DNA from: Episyrphus balteatus
Taxonomy: Eukaryota > Arthropoda > Insecta > Diptera > Syrphidae
Direction of reading: 5' to 3'
DNA length: 64,000 nt
Assembly: GCF_945859705.1 (NCBI RefSeq)
Contig: NC_079135.1
Span: forward strand, 15,688,501 to 15,752,500
Every line of letters starts with the position of its first letter. The stretch's first letter is position 1. Below the pieces are notes generated by a model. The model had not been told where the DNA came from. It did not search any database and saw only the letters and a program-made list of their open reading frames with translations. Both the position numbers and the translations under genes were made by a program. Positions 33,158 through 45,779 of this stretch are shown here, in pieces.

Positions 33158-34548
33158 CACAGTGGGGCAGAATAGGTCGATTTGTGATATTAATTACTTC
33201 TACTAATAATAAGACATTTTTTGTCACTTTATTTGGTTTTGTAACTAAAGTTAACAGACTTCTTGAATTTTATGAACTTTTTTCCATTGAAATTTTTATT
33301 TTTCTCCAGGCAATTAAGTAAGGGGACAAAATATTAATACATTTGAAAAAACCTATAATTTTGAATTATGTTTTTTTTTTTGTTTAAAAAGTTAACTTTA
33401 TTTTAAGAAATAGTTTTTCAGTTTAACCTAAGAAAAAAATTGTATGGGAAAGTGGCTGTATCACCCCTCGTTCCGTTGGGAGGGACAATTTTCTGAAAAT
33501 TTAACCTTAAATAAAAAAAAAAAATACATAAAATCAAGAAAAAGACATAGAATACTGTGCAATAGCTTTTTTGAAAGATTATTTTATTTCTTTCAAATGC
33601 TTTTCGATTAAAGTAGTTTTCGCGAATACTTTTTGCGAAATAAAATTTCAAAGTCAAAACTTTGAAAAAAATTGTCAAATTTGATGTTCAAGTAATTTTT
33701 TTTTTTTTAATTTGCTTAGTGAGGTGGGACTTTTTTTAAAAAAACCTTATAGCCGCATCAATTTTAATTCGAAAAAAAATTAATAATAAATTAAAATAAA
33801 AAATATTTTAATAAAAAAAAAAGTAAAAAACAAAAGCACTAACTTTATATAACAAATCGTCCTGTTTCACGAGATATAATAAAATAAAAAAAAAAAACAA
33901 CTTTTAAAAAGAAAAAACAAATATTGTTTATAAGTAATCAGTGCATGATTGTCAAAAGAGAATGATTTTGTAATTTAATTTAATAAAATCAAAAAAGCAC
34001 TTTCTTTAAAAAAAACCGTTTTTTGATGTTCAAAATTTAATTACAAATGTTTTAGGCAAACATTTAGCAAAAGTGTTTATATGGGCTTATAGAGTAATTG
34101 CTCATCATGCTTTCTCTATTTTTAAACTTGCTAAATATTTGCCTAAACAGAAGATTTTGAGAAAAAACTTGAATTCAAAAAATTCATTATTTTCTCATTC
34201 AATTTTTAAGTATAAGAAATGTTTTTTAATTTTTTTTTTTCAGAAGAATAGTAATTTACATACTTTTATCTATGCGAGAAATTTGTATTTTATTTTTTTC
34301 TCAAATAATTTTGAGTTTAAACAAATAAACAAAAAAACACCTTTTTTATTACTTATTAAAAACTGAATTTTTGCTCTAAAACTCTCAACTTCAACCGCAT
34401 GAATAAACATAAATCAAATACTTTGAACAAAACAAATATACTCATCTTATCAATTTTACTGTTAAGTTTAGAAATCGTGATCTTCTTATAGCTTCAGTTT
34501 AAAAAATAACCTTTATATCACCACACTATATGGGGCTGCCCCACTGTG
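33158..34548. mobile_element. Possible 1.4-kb TIR element (CACAGTGGGGCAG ends)
   Basis: CACAGTGGGGCAG at 33158-33170 is exactly complementary to CTGCCCCACTGTG at 34536-34548. The bases just outside are CGACG on the left and CGATG on the right, a possible imperfect 5-bp duplication. The interior is AT-rich with no transposase motif; frames at 33418-33678 and 34073-34366 are composition-driven. The 13-bp identity over 1.4 kb is unlikely by chance in such AT-rich DNA because the motif is GC-rich. The same GCACAGTGGGGC wording occurs at 51639-51650. Confidence 0.55.
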
Positions 34549-35239
34549 CGATGTTTCGAGCTTTGTTCATTTTTTTTGCAAAATATCTCAGTTTTCAATT
34601 ATATCATAAATTATTTATCATCATCATAATCATTCCATAGAATCTTAAAATGAATTTTTTACTAGATTTTTAGACAAACAAAAAATCGATTTTTGGGGAA
34701 CTTTTTACTGTACCTATGTATTTTCCTCCTTGAGACTATAATTTACTAATGTATTGATGGGATGAATGAGTTGATGCACTTCATTTTATCTCATATTTTA
34801 CTTTCTAAAAAATTCGTTTTCGTCAAAAATTCTCATAGTGCAAAAAGTCTTTTTATTTTCTTTTACTCTTTTTAAAAATAACTGCAATCTGCTATATATT
34901 CCAAAAATAAGTTGACGCTAATCACTTAATATTTTTACTTACCAAACAAAAAACACATTTAAAAAAATATACTCTTCATGAAAACAAAAAAATATACTAC
35001 ATTTGTGTTTTATTTTAATGTTTCCGATAATTTTTTTGATGAGTAAATCATTCACTTGACAGCTTAAAAGCGGAAGATCATTCAACAAAATAATATTTAT
35101 TTATAATTTCTTAAACAAAATATTTAAATGAAATTCCTTCATTTCATAATTAAATATGCACTATATTTTTAAGAGTGATACAAAAATAATATTTTAATAT
35201 TTTCTTTTTTATATTATTATCTACAATGTTAAGTCAAAA
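34549..35239. other. AT-rich spacer
   Basis: Nothing recognised. Confidence 0.5.
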
Positions 35240-35275
35240 TACAGTGCTGCTCAAAAGTATTGTGATGATTTTTGT
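35240..35275 (+). repeat. Solitary Tc1/mariner-style terminus (weak)
   Basis: TACAGTGCTGCTCAAAAGTA followed by TTGTGATG resembles the outer end of Tc1-like elements, which begin CAGTG after a TA target and often contain CAAAAGTATT. No complementary end was found to the right within 1-2 kb, so it is at most a solo end or truncated relic. Family assignment is from general knowledge of Tc1 termini. Confidence 0.3.
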
Positions 35276-37973
35276 AAATTACCTTAGATAAGTGAAAAGA
35301 CAAGAAAAAATAAATTAAGAAGATTAGGAAGATGTTATGCAATTTATTTATTTACATATTTATATTTTTTGAAAGACATCAATTTTTCCAAAAGCTGTGA
35401 CTGATTTTTTTTTATATGTTAATTAACTAATTTTTTCTCTTCCACTCAGTCCCCTGAAATGCACCACTGTTAACGAAAAAAATTCCTATATCCAATGTAA
35501 CATTTTAATATTCTAACAGTAACAACAAAACAGTATAGCAAAATGCTCCAGAAATTCCGACCCACAGAGAGAGAATGGTGCTGTATTTCAAGTGAACAAG
35601 AATGAATCTTCACCATGATGGTTCAGTTGGTGATATGATGGTGGGCGCATGATGATATGGTTTGGCAAAATAGGTGCTCGCTTGTTGTATCGGTTGGCAG
35701 CAGCATAAAAAACACACACATCAACCCTCACGTAGGCACGCATAAATCTACCCTGTGGCAAAATTTTAGGAAGATACGACCGCACTCAATGATAATATGA
35801 CTCACTCTTTAGAAAGCCATTTTACTGTCGCCGCCACAGTACAGCAGAGCAGATACCTACCACCGTGCATTGCCTTTCAAATAAGTCTAAGCCCGAGCTA
35901 TATAGTAATACAATCTACCCACATAATAAACAAAAGCCAAAGGGTCAAATATATTTTATAGGATTTCTCCATTTCGCATCAAATTAGCCAACAAGCCACC
36001 CCGATTTCTAGAGTGTATTAGACCCACCCTCGTCCACTTAAGGGATATTATTTCCGGAGGTCATTGGGAATAGTTCACACACACAACAAATATACCACAA
36101 AAGCATTGGCAATGACAGTGGCAGTGAAAAATGTCAAAAACAAATGCCACCCTATTAAAAAGGACACTACTCTCTCTCTCCCTTCTTCATCTCACACTTT
36201 CCCCAGTCCCCACTGTTGCGACCACATTATATCGTGAGAACAAGCAAAATTTCGTGATGTGTCTTGCTCGTTTTTTGAATCCCGATGCCCGGCTCCCAAT
36301 GCCAATCCCGATTTCCGGGCCTATTTCTGTGTTGTTTGTGTTGTTTCCTTTCCATTAGAGAGATGGAAGTCCTTGGTCAATTTCACATGCAGCAGCATCA
36401 CTACACTCTCTCTCTCTCGTATACAAGCTATTTGCGCTCAAAACTATAATCGCCCCAAAACAACGATTTCCGTATAGAAGCCTATATGCGCCCAAAATGA
36501 AAAACCGTGAATATCCGAGTATCTGAGCCTTTGATCCTTTATATCCCAGTGTGTCGAGTGTGATAAAATATTCATTTTGGCGGCACTATACTGAAGCAGC
36601 CGGCACAACGCGGCACCATGCCTTTTTCCTTTAGTTAGATTCCAGTATACAACACATCGCACTGTGTATATACATGGTTTGCAATGATATTGTCCTTTTG
36701 GGGACGATACAACACCACACACGTTTATAGTTTGTGCAATACAGAGTGTTCCACATGGTGTTATTGTCGCAAATATTTGCATTTCGAAATACAACATCAT
36801 AACAGAATTACCCAACCACCCCCAACGGTGGTATTTTCCTTCTTTTTTTATAAACACCTCGTAGTCGAATCACATTTCACCACATTCTGTTTGCCCAAAA
36901 CATCCGTAGGTCCACTTCAGGAAAATGCAAAAAATAAAGAATAAAAAAACAAAATAAAAAAAAAAATCGAGTGAGAATTGAGGGTGATATTCAAATAGTG
37001 TCCCAAAGTGGAAGAAAAAATAAAATTAAATAATAAATTTTAAAGGGACATGATTGTTGAATGAATTTGCTCATAGTGGAATACACATTCGATATTTTTT
37101 TTTTTTTGTTTAAAAATGAAAATTTATCTGAAACTGCATGCAAATCCACTAAAATGTCAAAAAATTATTCTTTTCACATAGGTATTGTTTTTTTTTTTTT
37201 TAAGTTAAGAAAAAAATCGATATTCAAAAAAAGTGAAATAAAAAATTAAAGAAATAAATATTATGCAATTTTTTTTTAGGAGTTTCATAAGAAATGTAAA
37301 AATATGTAAAAGTTTGTTTTAAAATTACCTGAAACTCGTTTAAAACGAAACGATCTTATGTCTTGCATAATTTGATCAAAAATTAAAAATCTTGAATAAA
37401 AAAAAAAAAATTGGTATTCCATTTTTAAGAAAATATAAGTCAATACTCAAAACTGAAATTTAACAACTTATTAGAAAAATTAAATAAAAAAAAAGTAATT
37501 TATTTTTAAGTCAGAAAATTATTTTTTTTTAGTTTTGTAAAGTTTTATTGCAACAGTAATTTTATCGCTTCTGTAAAAATATTTTCGTTAAAATTGGCTT
37601 AAGCTCGTATCGTATTCAGAGTTTTTTTTTTAAAGTCTGTGTTAACTCTCATGGAGCCGTTGTTTTTTTTTTTAGATTTTGACCTCTACTTATAAACTTA
37701 TATTTCGATTTCAAAATTTTTATCTACAAAAGCTTTTATTATAACCTGTATAAAAATCAAACACAAAATTTTTAAAAAAATATTTTTTATTTTATTTTTC
37801 TTAAAAATTAATTTTTAATTATTATTATTAATTAATTTTTGCGTACTATTTTTTCCTACGAGTACTTCAATCTGTCCATCATAATGAGCCCAACATGCTT
37901 TCTGAAAAGAGTTGATTGAACTCAAACTTTGTGAGTAGGGTTTTGTTAAACAGTCTCCAATAGAGTTTATTAT
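35276..37973. other. Block without a recognised gene
   Basis: 35.5-36.95 kb is the most compositionally balanced stretch of this part, with CT microsatellites (36167-36182, 36407-36420) and many short unique words. Frames on both strands there (36131-36358, 36259-36477, 36444-36857, 36684-36944) overlap without any recognisable domain. 36.96-37.97 kb is A/T-rich. It could be intronic, regulatory or untranslated DNA. Confidence 0.4.
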
Positions 37974-38258
37974 CCCTCTGTCGGCACACGGGTGCGAATT
38001 TGGCAGGACAAATATAAAAAAATTACGATTTTTTCAAAAAAGTGGACAGAAAAAAGTCTCTTTATAAGGGTGAAAATATTTTTTTTTGGAATTGTGAATA
38101 CAATATTCGAATTCCTCGGAATATTCTACATCAATTTCATACTTGATTCTTTATAAAATATTGTGACCGAAAAAAGTTCTAGCGACATGAAAAAGTATAA
38201 ACCAAATTCGCACCCGTGTGCCTATCACGTCACAAAAAAGAGGTGTGCCTACAGGGGG
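37974..38258 (+). mobile_element. Small TIR element, copy 1 (GGCACACGGGTGCGAATTTG)
   Basis: Left end CCCTCTGTCGGCACACGG and right end complement CCCCCTGTAGGCACACC, with a second inverted pair GGCACACGGGTGCGAATTTG just inside the right end (38194-38222). TTATTAT lies directly outside both ends (37967-37973 and 38259-38265), a probable target duplication. Non-coding. A second copy in opposite orientation lies at 48775-49015, sharing ATTCGAATTCCTCGGAATAT and AAGTTCTAGCGA or TCGCTAGAACTT wording. Confidence 0.8.
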
Positions 38259-38265
38259 TTATTAT

Positions 38266-38944
38266 TTCCTTAGAACTGGTGTTAGGTGTACCAATGTTGG
38301 AAAATTTAAATTTTCTATGTTCAATTTTAAAGAAATTCGTTTTTTACACATTTTTCAAAATAAAATTGTTTTGAAATTTTTGTTTGTGTTATAATTATTA
38401 ATTTATTACTAAAAATAGCATACCAATAAAAAAACGCTCTTATTATTCAATTAATTTTTTCTTTTAATGCAACATACCTATTATTTGGATGTAAAATTTG
38501 TTGTTGATGTTTTTTTTATTAATTTACATATTAAATGAGGAGCATATTTTTTATATAAATACAAATAAAGAAGCAGGTTAACTTGGGCGTATACTTGTTT
38601 TTTTTTTTTTTTTTTGTCAACCAAAATATTTTACCTAAAAACGAAATTAAAATTTAAGGAAATAATTGAAAATAAACAGTTTCTTAAAAAAAATTGATCT
38701 CCAAACAAATAATACACAATTTGATTTCTTTTATTTAGAAATTTATGATTTGAAAAAAAAAAAAATCAAAATTTAAGGAACCAAAAAATAAAAAAATTCT
38801 TGTTTAGTGACAAAATAAATAACTAAATTAACAGAAATGCTTTTTTTAAGTAATTTTTTAATATAATGTTCCGTTATATAATAAACAAAATTATAAAAAA
38901 AAATATAAATAAACTATATGCTAAGCATCATCATCAGCGAAAGG
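38266..38944. other. AT-rich spacer
   Basis: Nothing recognised; includes a T-run at 38600-38616. Confidence 0.5.
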
Positions 38945-38949
38945 CAATA

Positions 38950-39720
38950 TTTTTACTTGCGAGCGATATACTCGTAGGTATAAGAAAAACTAAACTCGAA
39001 AAAAATGGGTCCCGAAATTCTGTCTTCCTCTCTCTAAGCTAAATGCTAAAGCACTTAACCCCTTGCAACCCAACATCGTAAATTTTAACAGTAATAATGT
39101 CAATCGAAAGGGCTTTAGCTATAATAAAACACGAATTTTTTAAAAATTCAATAAATTCATTATTTGCTTAGTTATTTCGAAATTTACGCAGCAAAAAAAA
39201 AAGTTTAAATAATTTATTTTTGTATATAAATGCAAAAATTCAAACAAAAAGATATCTAATATTTATTTTTAGGCGCATTCCTAAAATCCAAAAATAAAAA
39301 CCCTTTAGTTTATGCACGAAAAATATTTTTTTTGAATTTCGTAGTTTTTACATAAATTTGCTTGTTTTCCAAAAAAGCCGAACTTTCAACATTAACTGCC
39401 AATTAAAAACTATTGGTGCTATTTATTTGAAATATGGCGCATTATTTCGATAAAGCAATTCTTAAAGATTATGTAAGAAGCTTTAAAAGAATAAAAATAT
39501 GTTTTTACAGCTTTTTGGCGATCTTTTTCGGTTTGTTACAGAAATGTCACATGGGGCTACAAGGGGTTAAGCAATTTGCTTCAAGTTTGGTAGTGAAGGG
39601 CTTTGTGGTGATTTTTAAGATTGGAAATTGAAATTTTTTATATCATCAAAACTAACGATATAGTTGCCATATAACTAAAATAGAAAAGGTTGTTTTTCTC
39701 TGAAACGGCTTGATTAAAAA
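38950..39720 (+). repeat. Family F2 element, diverged copy split by a TTAA element
   Basis: TTTACTTGCGAGCGATATAC, ATGGGTCCCGAAATTCTGTC and, after the insertion, TTGCTTCAAGTTTGGTAGTG, GGTGATTTTTAAGATTGG and AAAACTAACGATA follow the order of other F2 copies at lower identity. It is interrupted at 39059-39566. The frame at 39434-39631 crosses the insertion junction and is not a gene. Confidence 0.7.
39059..39566. mobile_element. piggyBac-like non-autonomous element
   Basis: The 508-bp insertion is bounded by TTAA on both sides (39055-39058 and 39567-39570), with ends CCCCTTGCAACCC and GGGCTACAAGGGG forming a 13-bp inverted repeat with two mismatches. A TTAA duplication with C-rich termini is diagnostic of the piggyBac superfamily. 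Excising it leaves GCTAAAGCACTTAAGCAATT, which aligns with the F2 consensus CTAAACTACTGAGGCGATTT, so the host repeat provides independent proof of insertion. No transposase frame is present. Confidence 0.8.
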
Positions 39721-42700
39721 ACACAACCTACTGTTGCACAAAGGAATCTTCTTTTGAAATAAAAATAATATTTTTTGAATTGAAAACGTTTTCTGTCATT
39801 AAACCGATTTCTTGATTTCTGACTTTCTCGTAAACAAATTAACCAATTTGAACGAATTTTTTTTTTTAATATCAATTTTGAATTTTTTTTTTTTATTTGA
39901 AAAACCAATTTTTCCAAAACGGAAATATTCTTGAGATTTGTTAAAAATGTGGGTCAAATAATTTCTTCAAAACGAAATATGTATTATCAAATGTTTTTGT
40001 TGATTTTTTTTACGATTATAACAATTTTTAATAAAAAAATCCAAAAAAAAATTTTATACAAGGAATTATATGACATACTTGTTTTGGATAGTAAATAGAT
40101 TTGAAAATTTTTTTTTTGGTAATAATAAATAAAAATAAAAAACAATAAAATTAAATATAAATATTTTTTTTATTAAAATCCATTAAGTTGTTAGCGTTAC
40201 TCGAAAAAAAAAATATCTTGAAAAAAAACACGAATGCCAAATTTAAGTTATCTGATTTATTAAAAAAAAAATTCGTAAATTAATTAGGTAAAAAATTAAA
40301 AAAAGTTTTTGGATTTAAAACAAAACTTTAATATTTTTGTCATATATATTTTTATGTGGATTTTGGATTTTTTAGAATTTTATTTTTAAATATTGGAATT
40401 GATAACAATTAAATTCAAACTAGGGAAAATATTTAAGGTTCTCACAGAATGTTTTTTTAAATTCTTCGAAAAGTGTCTAAGGAAGCGCAAATGGATTTTT
40501 TTCCGAAGGCCATTTTGGGCATATTGAATTTGCACAATGTCCGTTCCAAAAATATTTCTTTTGGGACAAAGCTTTATTTCAAGAATCCAATGTTTCTGCC
40601 ATATAGGAAACTTTTGAAAAAATATAAATCCTTGGGGAATCCTTAACTGGAATGCACAGTCACAACACCCGCACTCAAACATATGGTTCAAAAATGTAAT
40701 TGTATCTTCTGAGTTTTTTTTTTTGCCGTTTGTTGTTGAATTTGTGTGTTACACGGTCTCAAGGAGAAAAAATACTCGTACTTTGGTGTTATTGTTAGAG
40801 GACTGTCATAGTGCTGTTATTCTGTATGTGTGGCATAAAGGGATTTAACAATTTTACAATTTCGGCAAGCCGCTCTCCGTGTCTCTGCTAGCTGATAAAA
40901 CTTTGATGAACAAAAACAAGAAAAAAAAACGAAAATAAAAGACAAAATAACACAAAGAAATACAAAAAAAAGCGCGATGGTAAATAATTTTTATTTTTAA
41001 AACTCATTGGGTTTATACTCGTACTGTTTGTAAGGGATGATGCAGCTGGTGGAAAGAATGGGATTGAGATGGGGCAGAGGGGGTGGCTTGGTAAAGTGTA
41101 GGTAAGTAATTCAAATGGAAGTCATTACTTTGGTGGTTTCCGCGTCGTCGTTCTTGGTGAGACTTAAAAAAATAAAAAAAAAAATCAGAAAAAAAAACAC
41201 TCAACGCCGAGGATTGTATTATTGCGTAAACTTCAGTTCAGAGTACTACAACAGAGCATTGCAAACATAAATAAACCGTAGGTATACACAGTTATTGCCG
41301 AAAATAATTCGTTGAACTGATTGTGTGTGTCGAGTCGACGTCCGTCGTAGTCGTCCTTACAAAATGTGGGAGTCCTCCTCCTGGATGGTTGTTTGTTTTT
41401 ATTTTTGTGGATTGTTTTTATGGCCGCGCAATAAAATGTTCTTGACCTTTTTTTATGGAATTCAGAGCAGGAGAGTGCTTTTGATCGATTTGTATTGCCA
41501 ATGTCTTTTTAGTTTATTTTTGTTATTTACTTGTGTTTTTTTTTTTTGTATTTTTTTTTTAACAAAAAAGGAAGTCAATTGGGATGGAAAATATTTAAAA
41601 TGCGACTTTGTATTGCCTGACACCCATTTTATTTGGGGGTAAGAGTTTTGAGATTGTAGCCATGGCTACGTACCTTTTTCTGGGAAGATTGCCAGTAGTT
41701 TTGCAATTGAAATGGTTTCGATTTATTTGGATGGTGAGCGAGAGAAGAATTTTTTTATAAACCTAAATGAAAGTTTCGTTTGTTGGACAGATTCTCGTTA
41801 TTGTTAATTCCCGGAACGAAATAATTTGTACGTTCATTTCGGCAACTGTGAAAACTTTGTGAAAACAAAAGTTTTTGTTGAATATTTTAATAAAAATAGT
41901 TCCTTGAATAAGATAAAAGGACATTTATTGGAAACTTTGGTAGGTACCGATTTTAATTATTTATAGGTCATGTTAATAGGTATTTCTGAGTAATTATGAA
42001 ATTTCATAAAAAAGTGAATAGGTAGGTAACAATATTGAACTATTGAAAGTTGAAGTTTGTAACTTCTAAGTTAATATCACTGATAACAAGAAGGTAAGTA
42101 GTTACTGTGTTACAAATGGATACAAAAGTGTTATGAATTCGTTTCTGAAATGGAAATAGAGAAATTTTTTAGAAACTTTTTTTAACCAAAATTTCTTCAT
42201 GACTTTACATCCTTTTTCTATTATAAATACATATTACCTACTTTAAATTTTTATTGTGTAAATCACTTAAAGATTATCCCCAGAGAATGGTAACATTTGT
42301 CATTTTTCAAATTTGTTCGCATATCTTGAAAACCAAAATTAGAGATTAAACAAGAAATAGTTGAAAAATCCACGAAAAAAAAAAGTTATGAAATCTTCTC
42401 AAAATGAAAAATAGCTCTAATGCAAAATCTTTTAATGAAAAAAGAAATTAACGAAAAATCATAATCATACAAAAAAAAAAATAGGTAGTAAATAAAAATT
42501 GTTTTTTTTTTTAACAAGGTTTTTTTAAGCACGTTATTTGATTTCTTGTATAAAAATTAGTTAGGTTTTTTATGTTACTACCTTTTTTTTAAAACGGTCG
42601 TTAAAAAATTAAAATAAAATAGAATTTAAAATCTCAAACTTTCTATTTTTGAGATCTTACAAAGAAAAAATTTTGAAGCGAGGTGTTCCGGTCAATCCAT

Positions 42701-42944
42701 TCCAATGAATGCAGAAAAAAAATGTATTCGAAATTTTTCGTTTTTGTGTAAGAAAATACTATTTGAAAAAGTATGGAAAGAAAGAGGAAAAAGAGGTAAT
42801 CTTGAATGTGACTTTTACAGTTCAATATGCCCTTACAAAGTTTCTATTCAATCCATGTTTATTTCGATCGAATTTTTGTAAAAAAGTAAATGATGACGAT
42901 TTTGGCTTTAAATGTTCATATTTTTTTTTTTTTTTTCAATTTTT
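39721..42944. other. Block without a recognised gene
   Basis: 39.7-40.4 kb is A/T-rich. 40.4-41.65 kb is more balanced, with open frames at 40386-40691 (minus, 101 codons) and 41325-41642 (plus, 105 codons) that show no domain. The second becomes a hydrophobic Phe/Leu tract from T-runs. The remainder is AT-rich. No exon, RNA or element could be supported. Confidence 0.4.
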
Positions 42945-44124
42945 GACGTGATAACGTCTTATAAATCGATGAACCATGGCAGCCACTACAAAAAAGTGAC
43001 GCCATTTTCTAACGTTACAATCTCGCACTTTCGCAGTGCGGCAAAAAATTTCAATTCAGAATTAAAAATAAACTATTAGAGATACAAAAATCTTCTAGAG
43101 CTTATTTGAAAGATAATAACCTAAAGCTTAATCCAAATGAAGGATTTTTAAAAATTCAGTCATTTAATAGGGTAAACAGGGGAAAAACGGAAAGATGAAA
43201 TTTGAGCTAAAATCTAAACGCGAAGTTGTAGAGAATTGATTTTATTGCTATAGATAGATGAGACTAATTTAAGAATAACTGCATTTAAGAAAAAATTCTG
43301 AAAAAAATTTGAAACTAAGCTATAACGTTTTGTTTAAACGTTGTACACGTGATGAGGCTATGACAAAATGATGATTTTGGGTAAAGGAAATTTTTTTTGA
43401 CAATTATAAAGATGCCAGGTGAAAGATGAGGGAAAAAAAAATTAGGTGTCTGATACGGTTTTTTTTCCAACACTCTGCGTTTCGAAATATGAATTTTTGA
43501 AAAACCTTGTTTTTTTGGAGTATGTATGTATTTTTGGGTAGTTTTTGATTTTTAGCTTTTTTTGGAGCGTTCAAAAAATCTCAAACTTATAGGACATGTA
43601 GGATTTGGCATACATGTGCAAAAACTTGGAATCGTTTAGTGAGCTTTGACTGAATAACGGAAGAAACAAGTTTTAAAAAAAACACGTTTTTTGACAGTTT
43701 TTAACCGATTTTCATCGTTTTTTAATTTTATCTTTTTTTCTTTAATAGATACAGGAATAAAGTATATGGAGTAATGATAGACCATGACCACGACTATATG
43801 TGTGCGAAGTTTAAATCATTTTCGTAAACACGATTTTGAGATAACGGTAAAATAAAATTTTAGAATTCAACAGGTTATAACTTTTGACCAAGAGCAGATA
43901 GAAATTTTATTAAAATATTTTATAAGCATCCTGATTTGGTATATTACACATAACGATAGACTAACTACAAGCTACACAAGGTTAAATCAAGAAACTTGCG
44001 AAAAACCTCAAAACACCAGTGGAGTTCTGTTTCTTGTAAATTATGATTGTTTGAAAAAAGTAAACTCTTCAATTGACTCACTTTAAACAAAACCACACAA
44101 CATGTTTTCTGACGACGTTATCAC
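42945..44124. repeat. Possible TIR pair GTGATAACGTC (weak)
   Basis: GTGATAACGTC at 42948-42958 is complementary to GACGTTATCAC at 44114-44124. The match is only 11 bp and does not extend, so the element is uncertain. The interior includes ACCATGGCAGCCACTAC and, at 43850-44035, wording close to the F1 core (ATAACGATAGACTAACTACA, AACCTCAAAACACCAGTGGA), which suggests a much older relative of F1. Confidence 0.35.
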
Positions 44125-44188
44125 ATAAAATCATCGTCCGTAAACCGGCTTTACAGACAACTTCTTTTTTATTTTATGTATGTAGATT

Positions 44189-44722
44189 AAGGTGGTCCAC
44201 GCTTGTATGGGAAAAATAAAATTTTCAAAAATTGGTTGGGCCACCCGCTAGTTTGGTTCCTTATCCTATTGGTATCATACTGTTGAATTTTCAGCCTCCT
44301 ATGTCATATAGAAGGGGTGCTGATCGGTATTCAAAAATTGTATTTTTTTTTTTTTTTTTGAGAAAAAAAATTAAAAATTAATATTTTTTTAAGTACCTAT
44401 TTATTATGAAAAAACACCGAAATAACATTTTCTGGCTCCACTTCCAATTAAATTTTGTTAACAATTAGTACACAGACTTTTTATTTGTACTTTTTGCTTA
44501 TAAATTATTATTAAATTATAACACATTTTATTTCTAAAAAAATATATTTAATGTGTAAAATTTAAATAATATAGGTATTTGATTTTCAAAAAAAAATCAA
44601 GATTACCTACGTACAAAACCTTAACATTGAACTGTTATCAGCATCTCTTCCGCTAAATATAGCGAGTTGAAAGTTCACATCGTTAATGTTGATAAGTGGA
44701 TAAAATTTTTTGGGCCACACTA
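44189..44722. mobile_element. TIR element with perfect 9-bp target duplication
   Basis: ATGTAGATT occurs at 44180-44188 and 44723-44731, directly outside ends AAGGTGGTCCA and its partner TGGGCCACACTA, which pair imperfectly. The 534-bp body contains GGGCCACCCGCTAGTTTGG and no coding frame. The terminus resembles ATTAGGGTGGTCC seen at 6179, 9565 and 60048, so related elements are probably scattered through the window. Nine-base duplications fit Merlin or Mutator-like elements, but this is not decided. Confidence 0.7.
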
Positions 44723-44731
44723 ATGTAGATT

Positions 44732-45490
44732 TGTAAATTTTATATTAAATGTTATATTCTAAAAACATCCATTTACGAAGATTACTTTTTTGTCTCAAAA
44801 GAATGATTCATTAAAAGGCTAGTACATTAATTTTTTTCTGCGATTTTTAATGTTCTGAGATCTCCTAAATTTAGATGCTAACTCGGGTCTAATGTATACT
44901 ACCTAAAATTGACTCATTATGAGTGTACCTACATTTTTGAAGATATCCAAAATTTTTGTTTTAAAAAAAAAATACAGCATAGTTAAAAAAATTCTTAAAT
45001 TTTTATTTCAGTTAAGATGGTTAATTCAAATTCACAAAAGACAGAAAAAAACACATAAATCATACTAAATGCTTTTTTAATTACAATTTATATGGTTTTT
45101 CTAATATGACACGAATACTAATTTAATTTTAGAATTTAATTAATTTTTTTTATACCTAATCAAAAGTAAAAAACCTATGTCTTCATTCAAAGAAATATAT
45201 TTTTTTTGCTATCACATTTTGATTATTTGGTTGACAAAGAAGACATATATTATACGAAAAGCAATATAAAACCTTCAATCAATCCAATTAAAACGTAAAC
45301 ATTTTTAAAGACCAAAACACACAAACGCCATAGAACCACTTTCGTTTCTTGAATACAAAAATTGAATACCTACAAAAAAAAAGGAACAAAAAAACGTGCC
45401 TTTTCTGTTAATTTTATGAATTTGAATTGACTCCCCGAAACTTCATATCAACTCACCCAACTCACTTATAAGAATTGAGGTGGTATAATA
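44732..45490. other. AT-rich spacer
   Basis: Nothing recognised. Confidence 0.5.
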
Positions 45491-45769
45491 ATGAAAGAAA
45501 ATGAAATTGTTGAAGTTGTAGAAGTTTGTGAACCTTTGCCTGCTTATAGAAAACAGACAGACATCTATCCGATCGATACACAACTTGTTGAACAATTTTT
45601 AGATTTATGTTCATTTGACAGACGAACCACCGAGCACGACCAAGACCAAAACCAAGAAATGAAACGAAACTCGACAAAAAATAATGAGGTGTTAAATATT
45701 TTTGCTGCTTGTGTCTTCCTTTTGACTTGTTTTTTTTTCTGTTTATTATATTTTTGTTTTTGTGAGTAA
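45491..45769 (+). other. Candidate small ORF with C-terminal membrane segment
   Basis: An ATG-started 92-codon frame. The N-terminal two thirds are acidic and polar (MKENEIVEVVEVCEPLPAYR, then EHDQDQNQEMKRN), and the last 25 residues are hydrophobic (IFAACVFLLTCFFFCLLYF), like a single-pass tail anchor. The N-terminal part is not simple-sequence, which is unusual here, but the hydrophobic tail arises from a T-rich tract and the antisense frame 45462-45779 is also open. No family recognised. Transcript data or conservation in related species would settle it; chance is the default. Confidence 0.2.
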
Positions 45770-45779
45770 ATCGAATCAT

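Noticed and set aside
36131..36857. Frames with a signal-peptide-like hydrophobic start and a 137-codon minus frame
   Set aside because: The hydrophobic part comes from CT microsatellite sequence; frames overlap on both strands and lack motifs.
40386..40691. 101-codon minus-strand frame
   Set aside because: No recognisable family, Lys/Phe/Ile-biased composition and no supporting signals.
42945..44124. Confident TIR transposon
   Set aside because: Only 11 bp pair, with no extension or target duplication, so it is kept as a weak repeat call only.
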